From contig JAKVAX010000024.1 in assembly GCA_022447625.1 (NCBI GenBank), positions 1 to 49,389 of the forward strand: 49,389 nucleotides of DNA, given 5' to 3'. The position numbers were made by a program, and so were the translations under genes. Positions 16,289-24,527 of this stretch are shown here, one piece after another. How positions within the stretch are numbered: position 1 is the stretch's first letter; every line of letters starts with the position of its first letter. The notes beneath the pieces are model-generated. The model worked only from the letters and a program-made list of their open reading frames with translations, ran no database searches and was not told the DNA's origin. The stretch comes from Flavobacteriales bacterium (GTDB taxonomy: Bacteria > Bacteroidota > Bacteroidia > Flavobacteriales_D > Sanyastnellaceae).

Positions 16289-17272
16289 ATGATGATGAGC
16301 ATAAAGAAAATAGCAGTCTTAACTTCAGGCGGTGATGCGCCAGGTATGAACGCCGCGATTCGTGGGGTGGTTCGTACAGCTGTCTTCAATGATGTAGAAG
16401 TCGTAGGTGTTTTTCAAGGCTACGACGGGCTGATCAAAGGAGATTTCAAACGTCTTAATGTACGTTCGGTAGCCAAGATTCTAGGCCGTGGCGGAACCAT
16501 TTTGAAATCAGCTCGATCGGGGGAATTCAGAACGAAAGAAGGGAGAGCAGAAGCATACCATCAGCTCAAAGAACATGATGTAGATGCCCTGATCACCATT
16601 GGTGGTAACGGTACATTCACTGGAGCGAAGATTTTCAATGAAGAACACGGTTTCCCTGTGATGGGAATTCCAGGGACCATTGATAATGACCTCTATGGTT
16701 CTGATAATACAATAGGCTTTGACACTGCGACAAACACAGTGGTGGAAGCAATTGACAAGATTCGTGATACAGCCAATAGTCACAACCGTCTATTCTTCGT
16801 GGAAGTCATGGGGCGAGATTCAGGTTTTATCGCATTGCGCGCCGGATTGGCTACAGGGGCCATTGCGGTAATGTTACCTGAAGAGGAGATGAGTATTGAT
16901 GAACTCGTTGCCATTCTTGATAAAGGAAAGGCTAGTAATAAAACAAGCAGCATCGTCATCGTAGCTGAAGGTGATGCCAATGGTGGTGCCTACGAGGTTG
17001 CGAAGAAGGTAACTGAGAAGTACGAGCAATACGAAGTACGTGTAACGGTACTTGGACACATCCAACGTGGAGGTATTCCAAGTGCTTGGGACCGTGTGTT
17101 GGCCAGCCGCATGGGCGTGAGCGCTGTGGAAGGCTTACTTCAAGGAAAATCAAATGTGATGGTGGGAGTTCAGAACGACAGAGAAGTCTTCGTTTCACTG
17201 GCTGAAGCCATCGATAGTAAAGCAGAAATGAATAAGGAAGAGATCCGTATGTCTAGGATCCTCTCTATTTAA
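16289..17272 (+). CDS. pfkA: 6-phosphofructokinase
   Basis: It phosphorylates fructose-6-phosphate to fructose-1,6-bisphosphate in the cytoplasm. The 327-residue length is normal for the bacterial ATP-type family. The N-terminus has the nucleotide motif [11 protein letters not shown] (11-21). The catalytic loop PGTIDND lies at about 138-144. EVMGRDSGF and GHIQRGG (substrate binding) are present. The Mg/ATP motif usually read as GGDGS is GGNGT here (Asn107). The Gly after it is kept as in ATP enzymes; pyrophosphate enzymes have Asp there. The same Asn occurs, as far as I recall, in other flavobacterial homologues. It is the first gene of a six-gene operon, with gapA 19 nt downstream. Confidence 0.95.
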   Translation: MMMSIKKIAVLTSGGDAPGMNAAIRGVVRTAVFNDVEVVGVFQGYDGLIKGDFKRLNVRSVAKILGRGGTILKSARSGEFRTKEGRAEAYHQLKEHDVDALITIGGNGTFTGAKIFNEEHGFPVMGIPGTIDNDLYGSDNTIGFDTATNTVVEAIDKIRDTANSHNRLFFVEVMGRDSGFIALRAGLATGAIAVMLPEEEMSIDELVAILDKGKASNKTSSIVIVAEGDANGGAYEVAKKVTEKYEQYEVRVTVLGHIQRGGIPSAWDRVLASRMGVSAVEGLLQGKSNVMVGVQNDREVFVSLAEAIDSKAEMNKEEIRMSRILSI

Positions 17273-17291
17273 ACCAAGGAAACTTATACCA

Positions 17292-18278
17292 ATGAAAAAA
17301 GTAGCGATCAACGGATTCGGCCGCATTGGCCGTCTGAGCCTTCGTCGGTTGTTGAACAAACAAGGTGTAGATATCGTAGCGGTGAACGACCTTACGAACG
17401 TGGACGTACTAGCTCACCTTTTCAAGTGGGACAGCATTCACGGGAAATTCGAGGGAGAAATCTCGGTTGACGGAAATGACTTAATCATCAACGGTGATCA
17501 TATTAAAGTATACAGCGAGCGTAACCCAGAAAACTTGCCATGGGCAGAGCTTGGCGTTGACGTCGTTATCGAATCAACCGGTGTATTCCGCGATCGTGAA
17601 GGAGCTGGAAAGCACCTCACAGCAGGAGCGAAGCGAGTTGTAATCTCAGCACCAGCGAAAGGTGATATTACCACCGTTGTGCTAGGTGTGAATGAAGAAG
17701 TTCTTTCTCCTGAAGACAACATCGTGTCAAATGCGAGTTGTACAACGAACTGTTTGGCTCCAATGGTCAAGGTCTTGAACGATACGTTCGGTATTGAGAA
17801 AGGATACATCACGACCATTCACGCATACACTGCTGATCAAAGCATTCAAGATGCACCACACAGCGACCTCCGTCGTGCGCGTGCCGCTGCTTTGAGCATG
17901 ATCCCTACATCAACTGGAGCTGCTTCTGCAGTAGGAAAGGTACTTCCTGAAATGAAAGGGAAACTTGACGGACGTGCCGTACGTGTTCCGACTCCAGATG
18001 GATCGATTACAGATTTCACTGTGATCTTGAAAAAAGACGTTACCGTTGAAGAAGTTAACGCGGCCATGAAGAACGCTGCAGATGGACCATTGAAGGGAGT
18101 CCTTGAGTATACCACAGAAGAGTTGGTATCCGTAGATATTGTAGGAAATACACATTCTTGTATTTTTGACAGTTCCTTGACCTCAGCAAATGGAAATCTT
18201 GTGAAGGTTTTCGGTTGGTATGACAATGAAGCGGGATATGCTTCACGTGTTTCTGACCTTGTGGTCAAAATGGGATAA
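17292..18278 (+). CDS. gapA: Glyceraldehyde-3-phosphate dehydrogenase
   Basis: It oxidises and phosphorylates glyceraldehyde-3-phosphate to 1,3-bisphosphoglycerate using NAD. The Rossmann start is [15 protein letters not shown]. The Asp in AVNDLT favours NAD over NADP. The active-site Cys150 lies in [12 protein letters not shown], and the catalytic His lies in [30 protein letters not shown] and the C-terminal [15 protein letters not shown] are family signatures. It is complete at 328 residues. It is placed 19 nt after pfkA and 17 nt before the sugar kinase, so it is dedicated to, or coregulated with, alpha-glucan catabolism. The rest of the genome may hold a second, gluconeogenic copy. Confidence 0.97.
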   Translation: MKKVAINGFGRIGRLSLRRLLNKQGVDIVAVNDLTNVDVLAHLFKWDSIHGKFEGEISVDGNDLIINGDHIKVYSERNPENLPWAELGVDVVIESTGVFRDREGAGKHLTAGAKRVVISAPAKGDITTVVLGVNEEVLSPEDNIVSNASCTTNCLAPMVKVLNDTFGIEKGYITTIHAYTADQSIQDAPHSDLRRARAAALSMIPTSTGAASAVGKVLPEMKGKLDGRAVRVPTPDGSITDFTVILKKDVTVEEVNAAMKNAADGPLKGVLEYTTEELVSVDIVGNTHSCIFDSSLTSANGNLVKVFGWYDNEAGYASRVSDLVVKMG

Positions 18279-18295
18279 CTGAACCTCTTACGATA

Positions 18296-19165
18296 ATGAT
18301 CCTTATAGCAGATAGCGGCTCTACCAAGTGCGATTGGTTGTTGATTGATAAGTCGGGTGAAAATCTCGGTGAGTACAAAACCATGGGCTTGAATCCATAT
18401 TTCCATTCAGTGGAAGTGGTGGAATCAACGCTGCGTGGCAATGCAGAACTGCTCAAACTATCCGATAAAGTCGAGCACGTATTTTTCTACGGTGCCGGAG
18501 CATCCACTCCGAACCTTATGAATATCATGACCAGCGGAATTAACGCTGTATTCACCAATGCGCAAGTGGTAGTTGACCACGATTTGGTAGGAGCTGCCTA
18601 CGCTGCTTATGATGGAGAACCTTGCATCGCAGCTATTCTAGGGACAGGATCAAACTCTTGCTTCTTTGATGGCAATAAGGTTCGTGAAGAAGTACCTGCA
18701 CTCGCTTACATTCTTGGGGATGAAGGTTCTGGTAGCTGGTTTGGGAAACAACTCCTGCGTGAGTATTTCTACAAACAGCTTCCTCAAGATCTACGTTGTT
18801 CTTTTGAACAGGAGTTCAACGTGAGCAAAGATGATCTCGTAGAGAAAGTGTACAACAACCGACATGCGAATGTGTGGTTAGCTGCTTTCATGCGTTTCGT
18901 TGGAAAACACAACGATCATCCACATGTGCAGAATTGTGTGATTGATGGTATTCGAGAATTTGTGAAGGTGCACATTAAGTGTTTCCCTGAGCATGCAACA
19001 GTCACTACTCATTTTATTGGTTCTATCGGATACTACTTCAATGATGTTTTGACTCGTGTTTGTAAGGAAGAGGGTGTTATCTTAGGCGACGTAATTAAGA
19101 AGCCGATTCATCGCTTGGCTCAGTTTCACGTTGACTATCTCATCCCCCAATTACAAGGATCATGA
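18296..19165 (+). CDS. BadF/BadG/NagK-type ATPase-fold sugar kinase
   Basis: The 289-residue ASKHA-fold kinase has the phosphate-1 motif (ADSGSTKCDWLL) at the N-terminus, phosphate-2 (AAILGTGSNSCFFDG) near residue 120, and the GDEGSGSWFGKQLL motif near 145 that is typical of Bacteroidota N-acetylglucosamine-kinase-like proteins. The formal annotation would be N-acetylglucosamine kinase. In this operon, however, maltose phosphorolysis releases free glucose and no other glucokinase is encoded here, so a glucokinase role is a reasonable inference. Its TGA overlaps the ATG of the next gene (ATGA), which indicates translational coupling. Confidence 0.87.
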   Translation: MILIADSGSTKCDWLLIDKSGENLGEYKTMGLNPYFHSVEVVESTLRGNAELLKLSDKVEHVFFYGAGASTPNLMNIMTSGINAVFTNAQVVVDHDLVGAAYAAYDGEPCIAAILGTGSNSCFFDGNKVREEVPALAYILGDEGSGSWFGKQLLREYFYKQLPQDLRCSFEQEFNVSKDDLVEKVYNNRHANVWLAAFMRFVGKHNDHPHVQNCVIDGIREFVKVHIKCFPEHATVTTHFIGSIGYYFNDVLTRVCKEEGVILGDVIKKPIHRLAQFHVDYLIPQLQGS

Positions 19166-19575
19166 CCAAAAAGATTGCCTTAGTAGCCCATGACAGTATG
19201 AAGCCTCAACTTGTTGAGTTCATGAAAGAACGAGAAGACTGGTTTTGGGGACGTGAATTGGTAGCTACAGGGCTAACTGGTGAATTTCTCGAAAGGGGAG
19301 AGTTAAAAGTTTCGTTGACTCGTTTGTTGCCAGGTAACCAAGGGGGGTACAAGCAGATGACTTCGCTTGTAGCGAATGGAGAAGTGGAAATTGCATTCTT
19401 TTTACGAGACCCTGAAATTGTTCAAGATTACGAAGATGAAGTTGCAGACTTTATCCGTGAATGTAATCGCAAAAACGTTCCGTTGGCTACTAACCCAGCT
19501 AGCGCCGAACTATTGATAATCGGATTGATTCGAAAGGAAGCGGCTGAAAAAGCACGCGACCGCATGCATTCATAA
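19162..19575 (+). CDS. Methylglyoxal-synthase-like protein lacking catalytic residues
   Basis: The 137-residue protein has the MGS fold pattern: KKIALVAHDSMKPQLVEFM at the N-terminus, VATGLTGEF in the phosphate loop, FFLRDPE, and VPLATNPASAELLI at the C-terminus. Compared with E. coli MgsA, the catalytic Asp71 (GPMGGDQQ) is Tyr63 (GNQGGYKQ), His98 is Tyr90, Asp101 is Glu93, and the phosphate ligands Thr47 and Ser65 are Leu38 and Pro57. Asp11, Lys14 and Asp83 are kept. True synthase activity is therefore doubtful. A role as a phosphate- or metabolite-sensing protein, or a changed lyase, is possible. The gene overlaps the kinase gene by 4 nt and precedes pgmB by 12 nt. Automatic annotation will call it mgsA. 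Confidence 0.82.
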   Translation: MTKKIALVAHDSMKPQLVEFMKEREDWFWGRELVATGLTGEFLERGELKVSLTRLLPGNQGGYKQMTSLVANGEVEIAFFLRDPEIVQDYEDEVADFIRECNRKNVPLATNPASAELLIIGLIRKEAAEKARDRMHS

Positions 19576-19587
19576 GGCTTAAATGAA

Positions 19588-20241
19588 ATGATCAAAGCTT
19601 GCATTTTCGACATGGATGGAGTCATTGTCGATTCCGCCAAATACCATTTTCTGGCTTGGAGAAGACTGGCCGCTGAATTAGCAATTGATTTTACAGAAGA
19701 GGAAAACGAAGGGCTCAAAGGACTGAGTCGCGTTGACAGCTTAGAGAAGATTCTCCTTAAAGGCGAACTGCATTTGGATAATGATACCAAGGTTGCGCTC
19801 ATGGAGAAGAAGAACAGCTGGTACCTCGAATTTATTAAAGGAATGCAGCCTGAAGAAGTTCTTCCTGGTGTGCGTGAATTCCTTGAAGAATTAAAAACCA
19901 ACGATATTCGTATTGCATTAGGCTCAAGCAGTCGCAATGCGCCACGAATCCTAGAGGCCGTTGGTTTGACTTCGCTCTTTGACTCCGTGATCGACGGAAA
20001 CAAAGTGACCTACAGTAAACCGGACCCTGAGGTATTCCTTCTAGGGGCTAAGGAAGTAGGAGTAAAACCGTCAGAATCCGTTGTGTTTGAAGACGCCCAA
20101 GCAGGGGTAGCAGCTGGTAAAGCTGGTGGCTTCTACGTGATCGGATTAGGCGAGGCCGATGTCTTAGATCAGGCTGACATCGTACTTCCGAACTTAGAGA
20201 ATTTTACCCTGGAGCGTCTGCAATCGCTGATGGTCCACTGA
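19588..20241 (+). CDS. pgmB: Beta-phosphoglucomutase
   Basis: This HAD-superfamily enzyme converts beta-glucose-1-phosphate, the product of inverting GH65 phosphorylases, to glucose-6-phosphate. The phosphorylated Asp lies in FDMDGVIVDSAKYHFLAW (residues 7-24); its AKYHFLAWRRLA segment is specific for beta-PGM. ALGSSSRNAP (motif 2), the KPDPEVFL Lys (motif 3) and VVFEDAQAGVAAGKAGG (motif 4) are all present. The 217-residue length is normal. It starts 12 nt after the MGS-like gene and ends 10 nt before the GH65 gene. Linked pgmB-GH65 pairs are the standard arrangement for maltose, trehalose or kojibiose phosphorolysis. Confidence 0.96.
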   Translation: MIKACIFDMDGVIVDSAKYHFLAWRRLAAELAIDFTEEENEGLKGLSRVDSLEKILLKGELHLDNDTKVALMEKKNSWYLEFIKGMQPEEVLPGVREFLEELKTNDIRIALGSSSRNAPRILEAVGLTSLFDSVIDGNKVTYSKPDPEVFLLGAKEVGVKPSESVVFEDAQAGVAAGKAGGFYVIGLGEADVLDQADIVLPNLENFTLERLQSLMVH

Positions 20242-20251
20242 TTTATTTCCC

Positions 20252-22522
20252 ATGATAAAGTATTTGAAAGAGGATGCATGGAAAGTCATTGAAGAAGGCT
20301 TCCATCCTGAATACCAACGCAGTTCAGAATCGGTCTTTTCAATTGGAAATGGTCATTTCGGACAACGTGCCAATTTTGAAGAAAACTATGGTGCCGATTC
20401 GTTGCAAGGTAGCTACGTAGCCGGAATCTACTATCCAGACAAGACCCGTGTTGGATGGTGGAAGAATGGTTATCCAGAGTATTTCGCCAAGGTGTTGAAT
20501 AGCACTAATTGGATTGGAATTAGAGTGGTGATTGATGGAGAAGAACTCGACCTAGCTCAAGCTAAGGTGATCTCTTTCCAGCGAGAGCTCGACATGCGCC
20601 GTGGTCTATTATCGCGTATTTTTGTTGCTGAGCTTTCGAATGGCAATCAAGTAAAGGTTAACGCTGAGCGCTTCTGCTCCATGGCAGATAATGAGTGTGC
20701 GGCCATTCGCTATTCATTAAAGATGGTGAAGGGCGATGCGGCGAAGGTTGAAATTCGCTCTTACCTCGATGCCCAGGTCGTGAATGAAGATTCGAATTGG
20801 GAAGCAGGTTTTTGGAATGCTCTTGATTCTCACGCTAGCGCGGAATTGATGTACGTTGGAGCGCAGACGAAGAAGACTGAGTTTGAACTTGGTGTAGCGG
20901 CAAAGACCACCATCTCACATGATTCACAGTTCGAGACGCTGACGGAGCAGTTCTACGCTGAACAGGCGTTTGATCTCGCTATCGCGGAAGGGCGTACAGT
21001 AACAGTGGAGAAGTTCGTTGGACTCGTGAATTCGATGAACTACAAGAGCGAAGAGCTTCGGTCAGCTGCAGAAAAAGCTGCGGAAAGAGGAACTAAAGCG
21101 GGCTATGAAGCGATGCGTTCCGCGCAAGCGAAAGCATGGGAAGTGATATGGTCAACTGCAGATATTCAGATCGATGGAGATATCGCAGCTCAACAAGGGA
21201 TTCGATTTAACATCTTCCACTTAAATCAGACCTACACTGGTGAAGATGCCCGATTGAATATCGGACCTAAAGGATTTACAGGAGAGAAATACGGAGGTTC
21301 AACCTACTGGGATACCGAAGCGTATTGCTTGCCTTTCTATCTGAATACACACAACCAGCGTGTTGGACGCCAGCTTTTGGTATACCGTTATGAACAGCTT
21401 CAGAAAGCCATTGAGAACGCCGAGAAACTAGGCTTTACCAATGGTGCTGCGCTCTACCCAATGGTAACCATGAATGGGGAAGAGTGCCACAATGAGTGGG
21501 AAATCACATTTGAAGAGATTCACCGAAACGGGGCCATTGCCTACGGTATCTGTAATTACGTTCGTCACACAGGCGATCGTGCTTACCTCGCAGAATACGG
21601 ATTTGATGTTCTCTTAGGGATCGCTCGCTTTTGGGAGCAGCGTTTCAATTGGTCTGAAGACAAACAAGCATACGTAATGCTTGGTGTAACAGGTCCAAAC
21701 GAATACGAGAATAATGTCAACAATAATTGGTATACGAACTACATCGCTCGCTGGTGTATGACCTACACATTGAAAGTGATTCTTTTCTTGAAAGAAAACC
21801 ACGCCTCAGCATATGCTGATAAGAAGGTGCAGTGGAATTTCGATGAAGAGAAGGAGACAAAGCAATGGGCTTCCATTGTAGAGAATACTTACCTGCCTCA
21901 AATGAAGGGCTCTGAAATCGTTCTTCAGCAAGACGGTTTCTTAGATAAGGAACTTCTTTTGGTAAGTGATCTCAAAGATGAGGAACGTCCGATCAACCAG
22001 CATTGGTCATGGGATCGAATTCTGCGCTCAGTCTTCATCAAGCAAGCAGATGTATTGCAGGGGTTCTACTTCTTTGAAGAGCACTTTTCGAATGAGCAGC
22101 TAGAAGCGAATTTTGACTTCTACGAGCCTCGTACGGTGCATGAATCAAGCTTGTCTCCTTGTGTGCACGTCGTGCTTGCCGCAAAGCTAGGAAGAGAAGA
22201 GAAGGCGTATGAGATGTATCTCAGAACCGCTCGTCTTGACCTCGATGATTACAATCATGAGGCTTACCAAGGTCTACACATTACTTCCATGGCTGGAACG
22301 TGGATGGCTGTAGTAGAGGGATTCGGTGGGTTACGTGTGAAATCGGGAGAGTTACATTTGAATCCAATGCTTCCTTCGCAATGGAGCAGCTATAGCTTTA
22401 ATATCAAGTTCCGCGATAGCGACTTGAAAGTGACTGTAGATAAAGATGGAACGAAGATCACCAGACTGAAAGGAGATCTCGATCAAGTGAAAGTCAACGG
22501 CGAATCTATCGCCTTAGCATAA
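20252..22522 (+). CDS. GH65 family glycoside phosphorylase, probably maltose phosphorylase
   Basis: The 756-residue enzyme is of typical GH65 length and has no signal peptide, so it is cytoplasmic. The N-terminal beta-sandwich contains SIGNGHFGQRANFEE and GSYVAGIYY. The (alpha/alpha)6 barrel contains the catalytic acid Glu484 in GVTGPNEYENNVNNNWYTN. A phosphate-site region (HESSLSPCVHVVLAAKLG) and the YQGLHITSMAGTW motif follow. GH65 enzymes split maltose (or trehalose or kojibiose) with phosphate to beta-glucose-1-phosphate and the remaining sugar. Maltose is preferred here because of the neighbouring alpha-amylases and SusCD. It is the last gene of the operon, closed by a strong hairpin 6 nt after the stop. 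Confidence 0.94.
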   Translation: MIKYLKEDAWKVIEEGFHPEYQRSSESVFSIGNGHFGQRANFEENYGADSLQGSYVAGIYYPDKTRVGWWKNGYPEYFAKVLNSTNWIGIRVVIDGEELDLAQAKVISFQRELDMRRGLLSRIFVAELSNGNQVKVNAERFCSMADNECAAIRYSLKMVKGDAAKVEIRSYLDAQVVNEDSNWEAGFWNALDSHASAELMYVGAQTKKTEFELGVAAKTTISHDSQFETLTEQFYAEQAFDLAIAEGRTVTVEKFVGLVNSMNYKSEELRSAAEKAAERGTKAGYEAMRSAQAKAWEVIWSTADIQIDGDIAAQQGIRFNIFHLNQTYTGEDARLNIGPKGFTGEKYGGSTYWDTEAYCLPFYLNTHNQRVGRQLLVYRYEQLQKAIENAEKLGFTNGAALYPMVTMNGEECHNEWEITFEEIHRNGAIAYGICNYVRHTGDRAYLAEYGFDVLLGIARFWEQRFNWSEDKQAYVMLGVTGPNEYENNVNNNWYTNYIARWCMTYTLKVILFLKENHASAYADKKVQWNFDEEKETKQWASIVENTYLPQMKGSEIVLQQDGFLDKELLLVSDLKDEERPINQHWSWDRILRSVFIKQADVLQGFYFFEEHFSNEQLEANFDFYEPRTVHESSLSPCVHVVLAAKLGREEKAYEMYLRTARLDLDDYNHEAYQGLHITSMAGTWMAVVEGFGGLRVKSGELHLNPMLPSQWSSYSFNIKFRDSDLKVTVDKDGTKITRLKGDLDQVKVNGESIALA

Positions 22523-22550
22523 AAAAAGGTCCTCATTTGAGGACCTTTTT
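22521..22550. terminator. Bidirectional rho-independent terminator
   Basis: An 8-bp stem (GGTCCTCA / TGAGGACC) with a very short loop is flanked by seven A on one side and five T on the other, so it can stop transcription from both the plus-strand phosphorylase operon and the minus-strand gene ending at 22569. Confidence 0.93.
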
Positions 22551-22568
22551 CATTCTGTAATATTCTTC

Positions 22569-23618
22569 TTAGTCGCAGGTCTCAGTATAAACTGAAAGGA
22601 AGACAAGTAGGTCGTCTACACCCACGGTTCCATCATCATTGAAATCTGCATTCTCACAATCAGACTGCGGACATCCACTGATTTCACAGCTTCCGTCATC
22701 GTTAGTTGCGGCAGGATTGAAGTTGACGGCATCTTCGTAGGTACAGCCTAAAACTTCGTCCTCGTCGCAAACGCCATCACCATCAAAGTCATTGAGGCAA
22801 TTTCCTTCGCAATCAAATGGAGCCTCCGCGTAGTTGCAGCTGGCATCATCTAAATTGGCAGTAGGGTCAAAGTTGCAGGCTGTCTGATCTGTACAACCTT
22901 CAACTGGATCTTCTACGATTACTTCAATGAATACCTCACCAAGTACAGTACCAGCTTGATTCTCTAGGCGTAGCCCAAGGTCAAAAACTCCAGGGTTCAA
23001 TGGATCAAACAAGAGGGCATCAGCGCCAGCTAATCCAACCCAGAACCCAAATCCTAGGTTTTCAGAGCCTTGGCGGAATGATAGCTGGTCTTGATTCAAT
23101 TGATCGAGAACGTCTGATAGCGGCAGCTCATATGGCGTTGCTTGACCTTCAGAGTCCAGTGGATCAAAATCGATAATGATAAACGCTTCAAGATCCTCGA
23201 AAGTGTAATCTCCGAGGTCAAAGCTGTAGATGAAGTCCCAAGTTGCGATTCCTACATCCGGAGTCGGATCAATAAAGCTTGTAGGAGAGTAACCAGAGTA
23301 GGCAATGTATTCATTGTCGTTTACAGGAACAATGTCTTCAATGAATCGACGGTTTACCTTGATGCCAAACTGGATGTCACCGTGATCAACAATTGCTGCA
23401 TGTTCGTTGCTGATGCCCGTACCTACTTCGATATTGGCATCAAAGGTGGCATCAAAGGAAGTCGTAGAGAGGAATATCTCGCAGCTTCCATCATCTACTT
23501 CAGCAGATGAATTGTAGTTCACCGCCCAGATATTGGTACATCCAGGAGTTTGAGCACCTGCGAGTAGCGTGATGCCAAGCACCGCAAGGAATGTAGTAAG
23601 CAAGTTTTTCATGGTCAT
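22569..23618 (-). CDS. Secreted protein with GCT..DDGSC repeats and dockerin-like C-terminus
   Basis: The 349-residue protein has a signal peptide (MKNLLTTFLAVLGITLLAGAQ; the first or third codon could be the start) followed by a Cys-bounded repeat (GCTNIWAVNYN to DDGSC). A central beta domain of about 180 residues is unrecognised (VDHGDIQFGIKVNRRFIEDI, IIDFDPLDS). Two more GCT-type repeats follow (GCTDQTACNFDPTANLDDAS, GCTYEDAVNFNPAATNDDGS). The protein ends with a dockerin-like EF-hand half (NADFNDDGTVGVDDLLVFLS). The GCT-type repeats are common in marine Bacteroidota surface proteins. No cohesin is visible in the window. Calcium binding at the C-terminus is inferred from the D-x-N-x-D pattern. 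Role unknown. Confidence 0.8.
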   Translation of the reverse strand: MTMKNLLTTFLAVLGITLLAGAQTPGCTNIWAVNYNSSAEVDDGSCEIFLSTTSFDATFDANIEVGTGISNEHAAIVDHGDIQFGIKVNRRFIEDIVPVNDNEYIAYSGYSPTSFIDPTPDVGIATWDFIYSFDLGDYTFEDLEAFIIIDFDPLDSEGQATPYELPLSDVLDQLNQDQLSFRQGSENLGFGFWVGLAGADALLFDPLNPGVFDLGLRLENQAGTVLGEVFIEVIVEDPVEGCTDQTACNFDPTANLDDASCNYAEAPFDCEGNCLNDFDGDGVCDEDEVLGCTYEDAVNFNPAATNDDGSCEISGCPQSDCENADFNDDGTVGVDDLLVFLSVYTETCD

Positions 23619-23726
23619 AAGTTAGGACGCACATTGGTCAAGCACGTCACCCAAAGGTAGCGAAAAAGCTAGGGGAGAAAGCGTCAGTTTGTCATGATGC
23701 GATCAGAGTCAACACCTTATCTGAGT

Positions 23727-24494
23727 TTAGCTCAGCTCAATTCCAATTGGACAATGGTCAGAACCTTCGACCTCATCTCGGATGAACGCTTCGGTCACGC
23801 GGTCAAGAATGTGAGTGCTGGCCAAGAAATAGTCAATACGCCAGCCAATGTTTTTAGCACGGGCATTGGCACGGAAACTCCACCAAGAGTACTGCACTTT
23901 TTCGGGATACTTGTGTCTGAAAGTGTCGACATAACCTTTGGAAAGCAGGTGGTCTAAGCCGTCAATTTCATCTTGCGTGAACCCTGCTGATTTGTTGTAA
24001 TTCGAGTCAGGACGAGCAATATCAATGCGTTCGTGGGCTACATTCAAGTCACCGCAAATGATTACTGGTTTGTTCTTCTCCTTAACAATAACAAATTCAG
24101 CGAAGGCTTTGTCCCATTCTTTGCGGTAGGGAAGGCGCTTCAGACCGTTTTGGCTATTCGGTGTATAGACTGAGATCAAATAGAAGTCTTCGAATTCGGC
24201 GGTGAGCACACGTCCTTCTTGATCATGTTCCTCTATTCCAATTCCTGAAATCACATCCATCGCCGGGATTCTAGATACGATAGCCACACCACTGTATCCT
24301 TTCTTCACAGCTGAGTTGCTGTAGACGTTATAGCCTTTCAGCCCTTCTAAGGCCTCAAGCACTTGGTCATCCTGAGCTTTGGTTTCTTGAAGACAAATAA
24401 TTTCGGGTTCGGAAAGGTCTTCGTAGACTGTATTGGCAAATCCTTTCTTAACTGCTGCGCGAACGCCATTGACGTTCCATGAATAGATCCTCAT
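23727..24494 (-). CDS. xth: Exodeoxyribonuclease III / AP endonuclease
   Basis: This Mg-dependent AP endonuclease works in base-excision repair. All family motifs are present in 255 residues: SWNVNGVRAAVKKGF at the start with the catalytic Asn, the metal-binding Glu in ICLQETKAQ, the Tyr in SVYTPNSQNG, GDLNVAH (Asp and Asn), SWWSFRANARAKNIGWRIDY, and the C-terminal GSDHCPIGIEL with the catalytic Asp-His pair. It is probably monocistronic or cotranscribed with the Ate/Bpt-like gene, which starts upstream on the same strand and ends 33 nt before it. Confidence 0.97.
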   Translation of the reverse strand: MRIYSWNVNGVRAAVKKGFANTVYEDLSEPEIICLQETKAQDDQVLEALEGLKGYNVYSNSAVKKGYSGVAIVSRIPAMDVISGIGIEEHDQEGRVLTAEFEDFYLISVYTPNSQNGLKRLPYRKEWDKAFAEFVIVKEKNKPVIICGDLNVAHERIDIARPDSNYNKSAGFTQDEIDGLDHLLSKGYVDTFRHKYPEKVQYSWWSFRANARAKNIGWRIDYFLASTHILDRVTEAFIRDEVEGSDHCPIGIELS

Positions 24495-24527
24495 AGCTGA
24501 ATTTGAAGAACTAAAATTAGGGGATAA

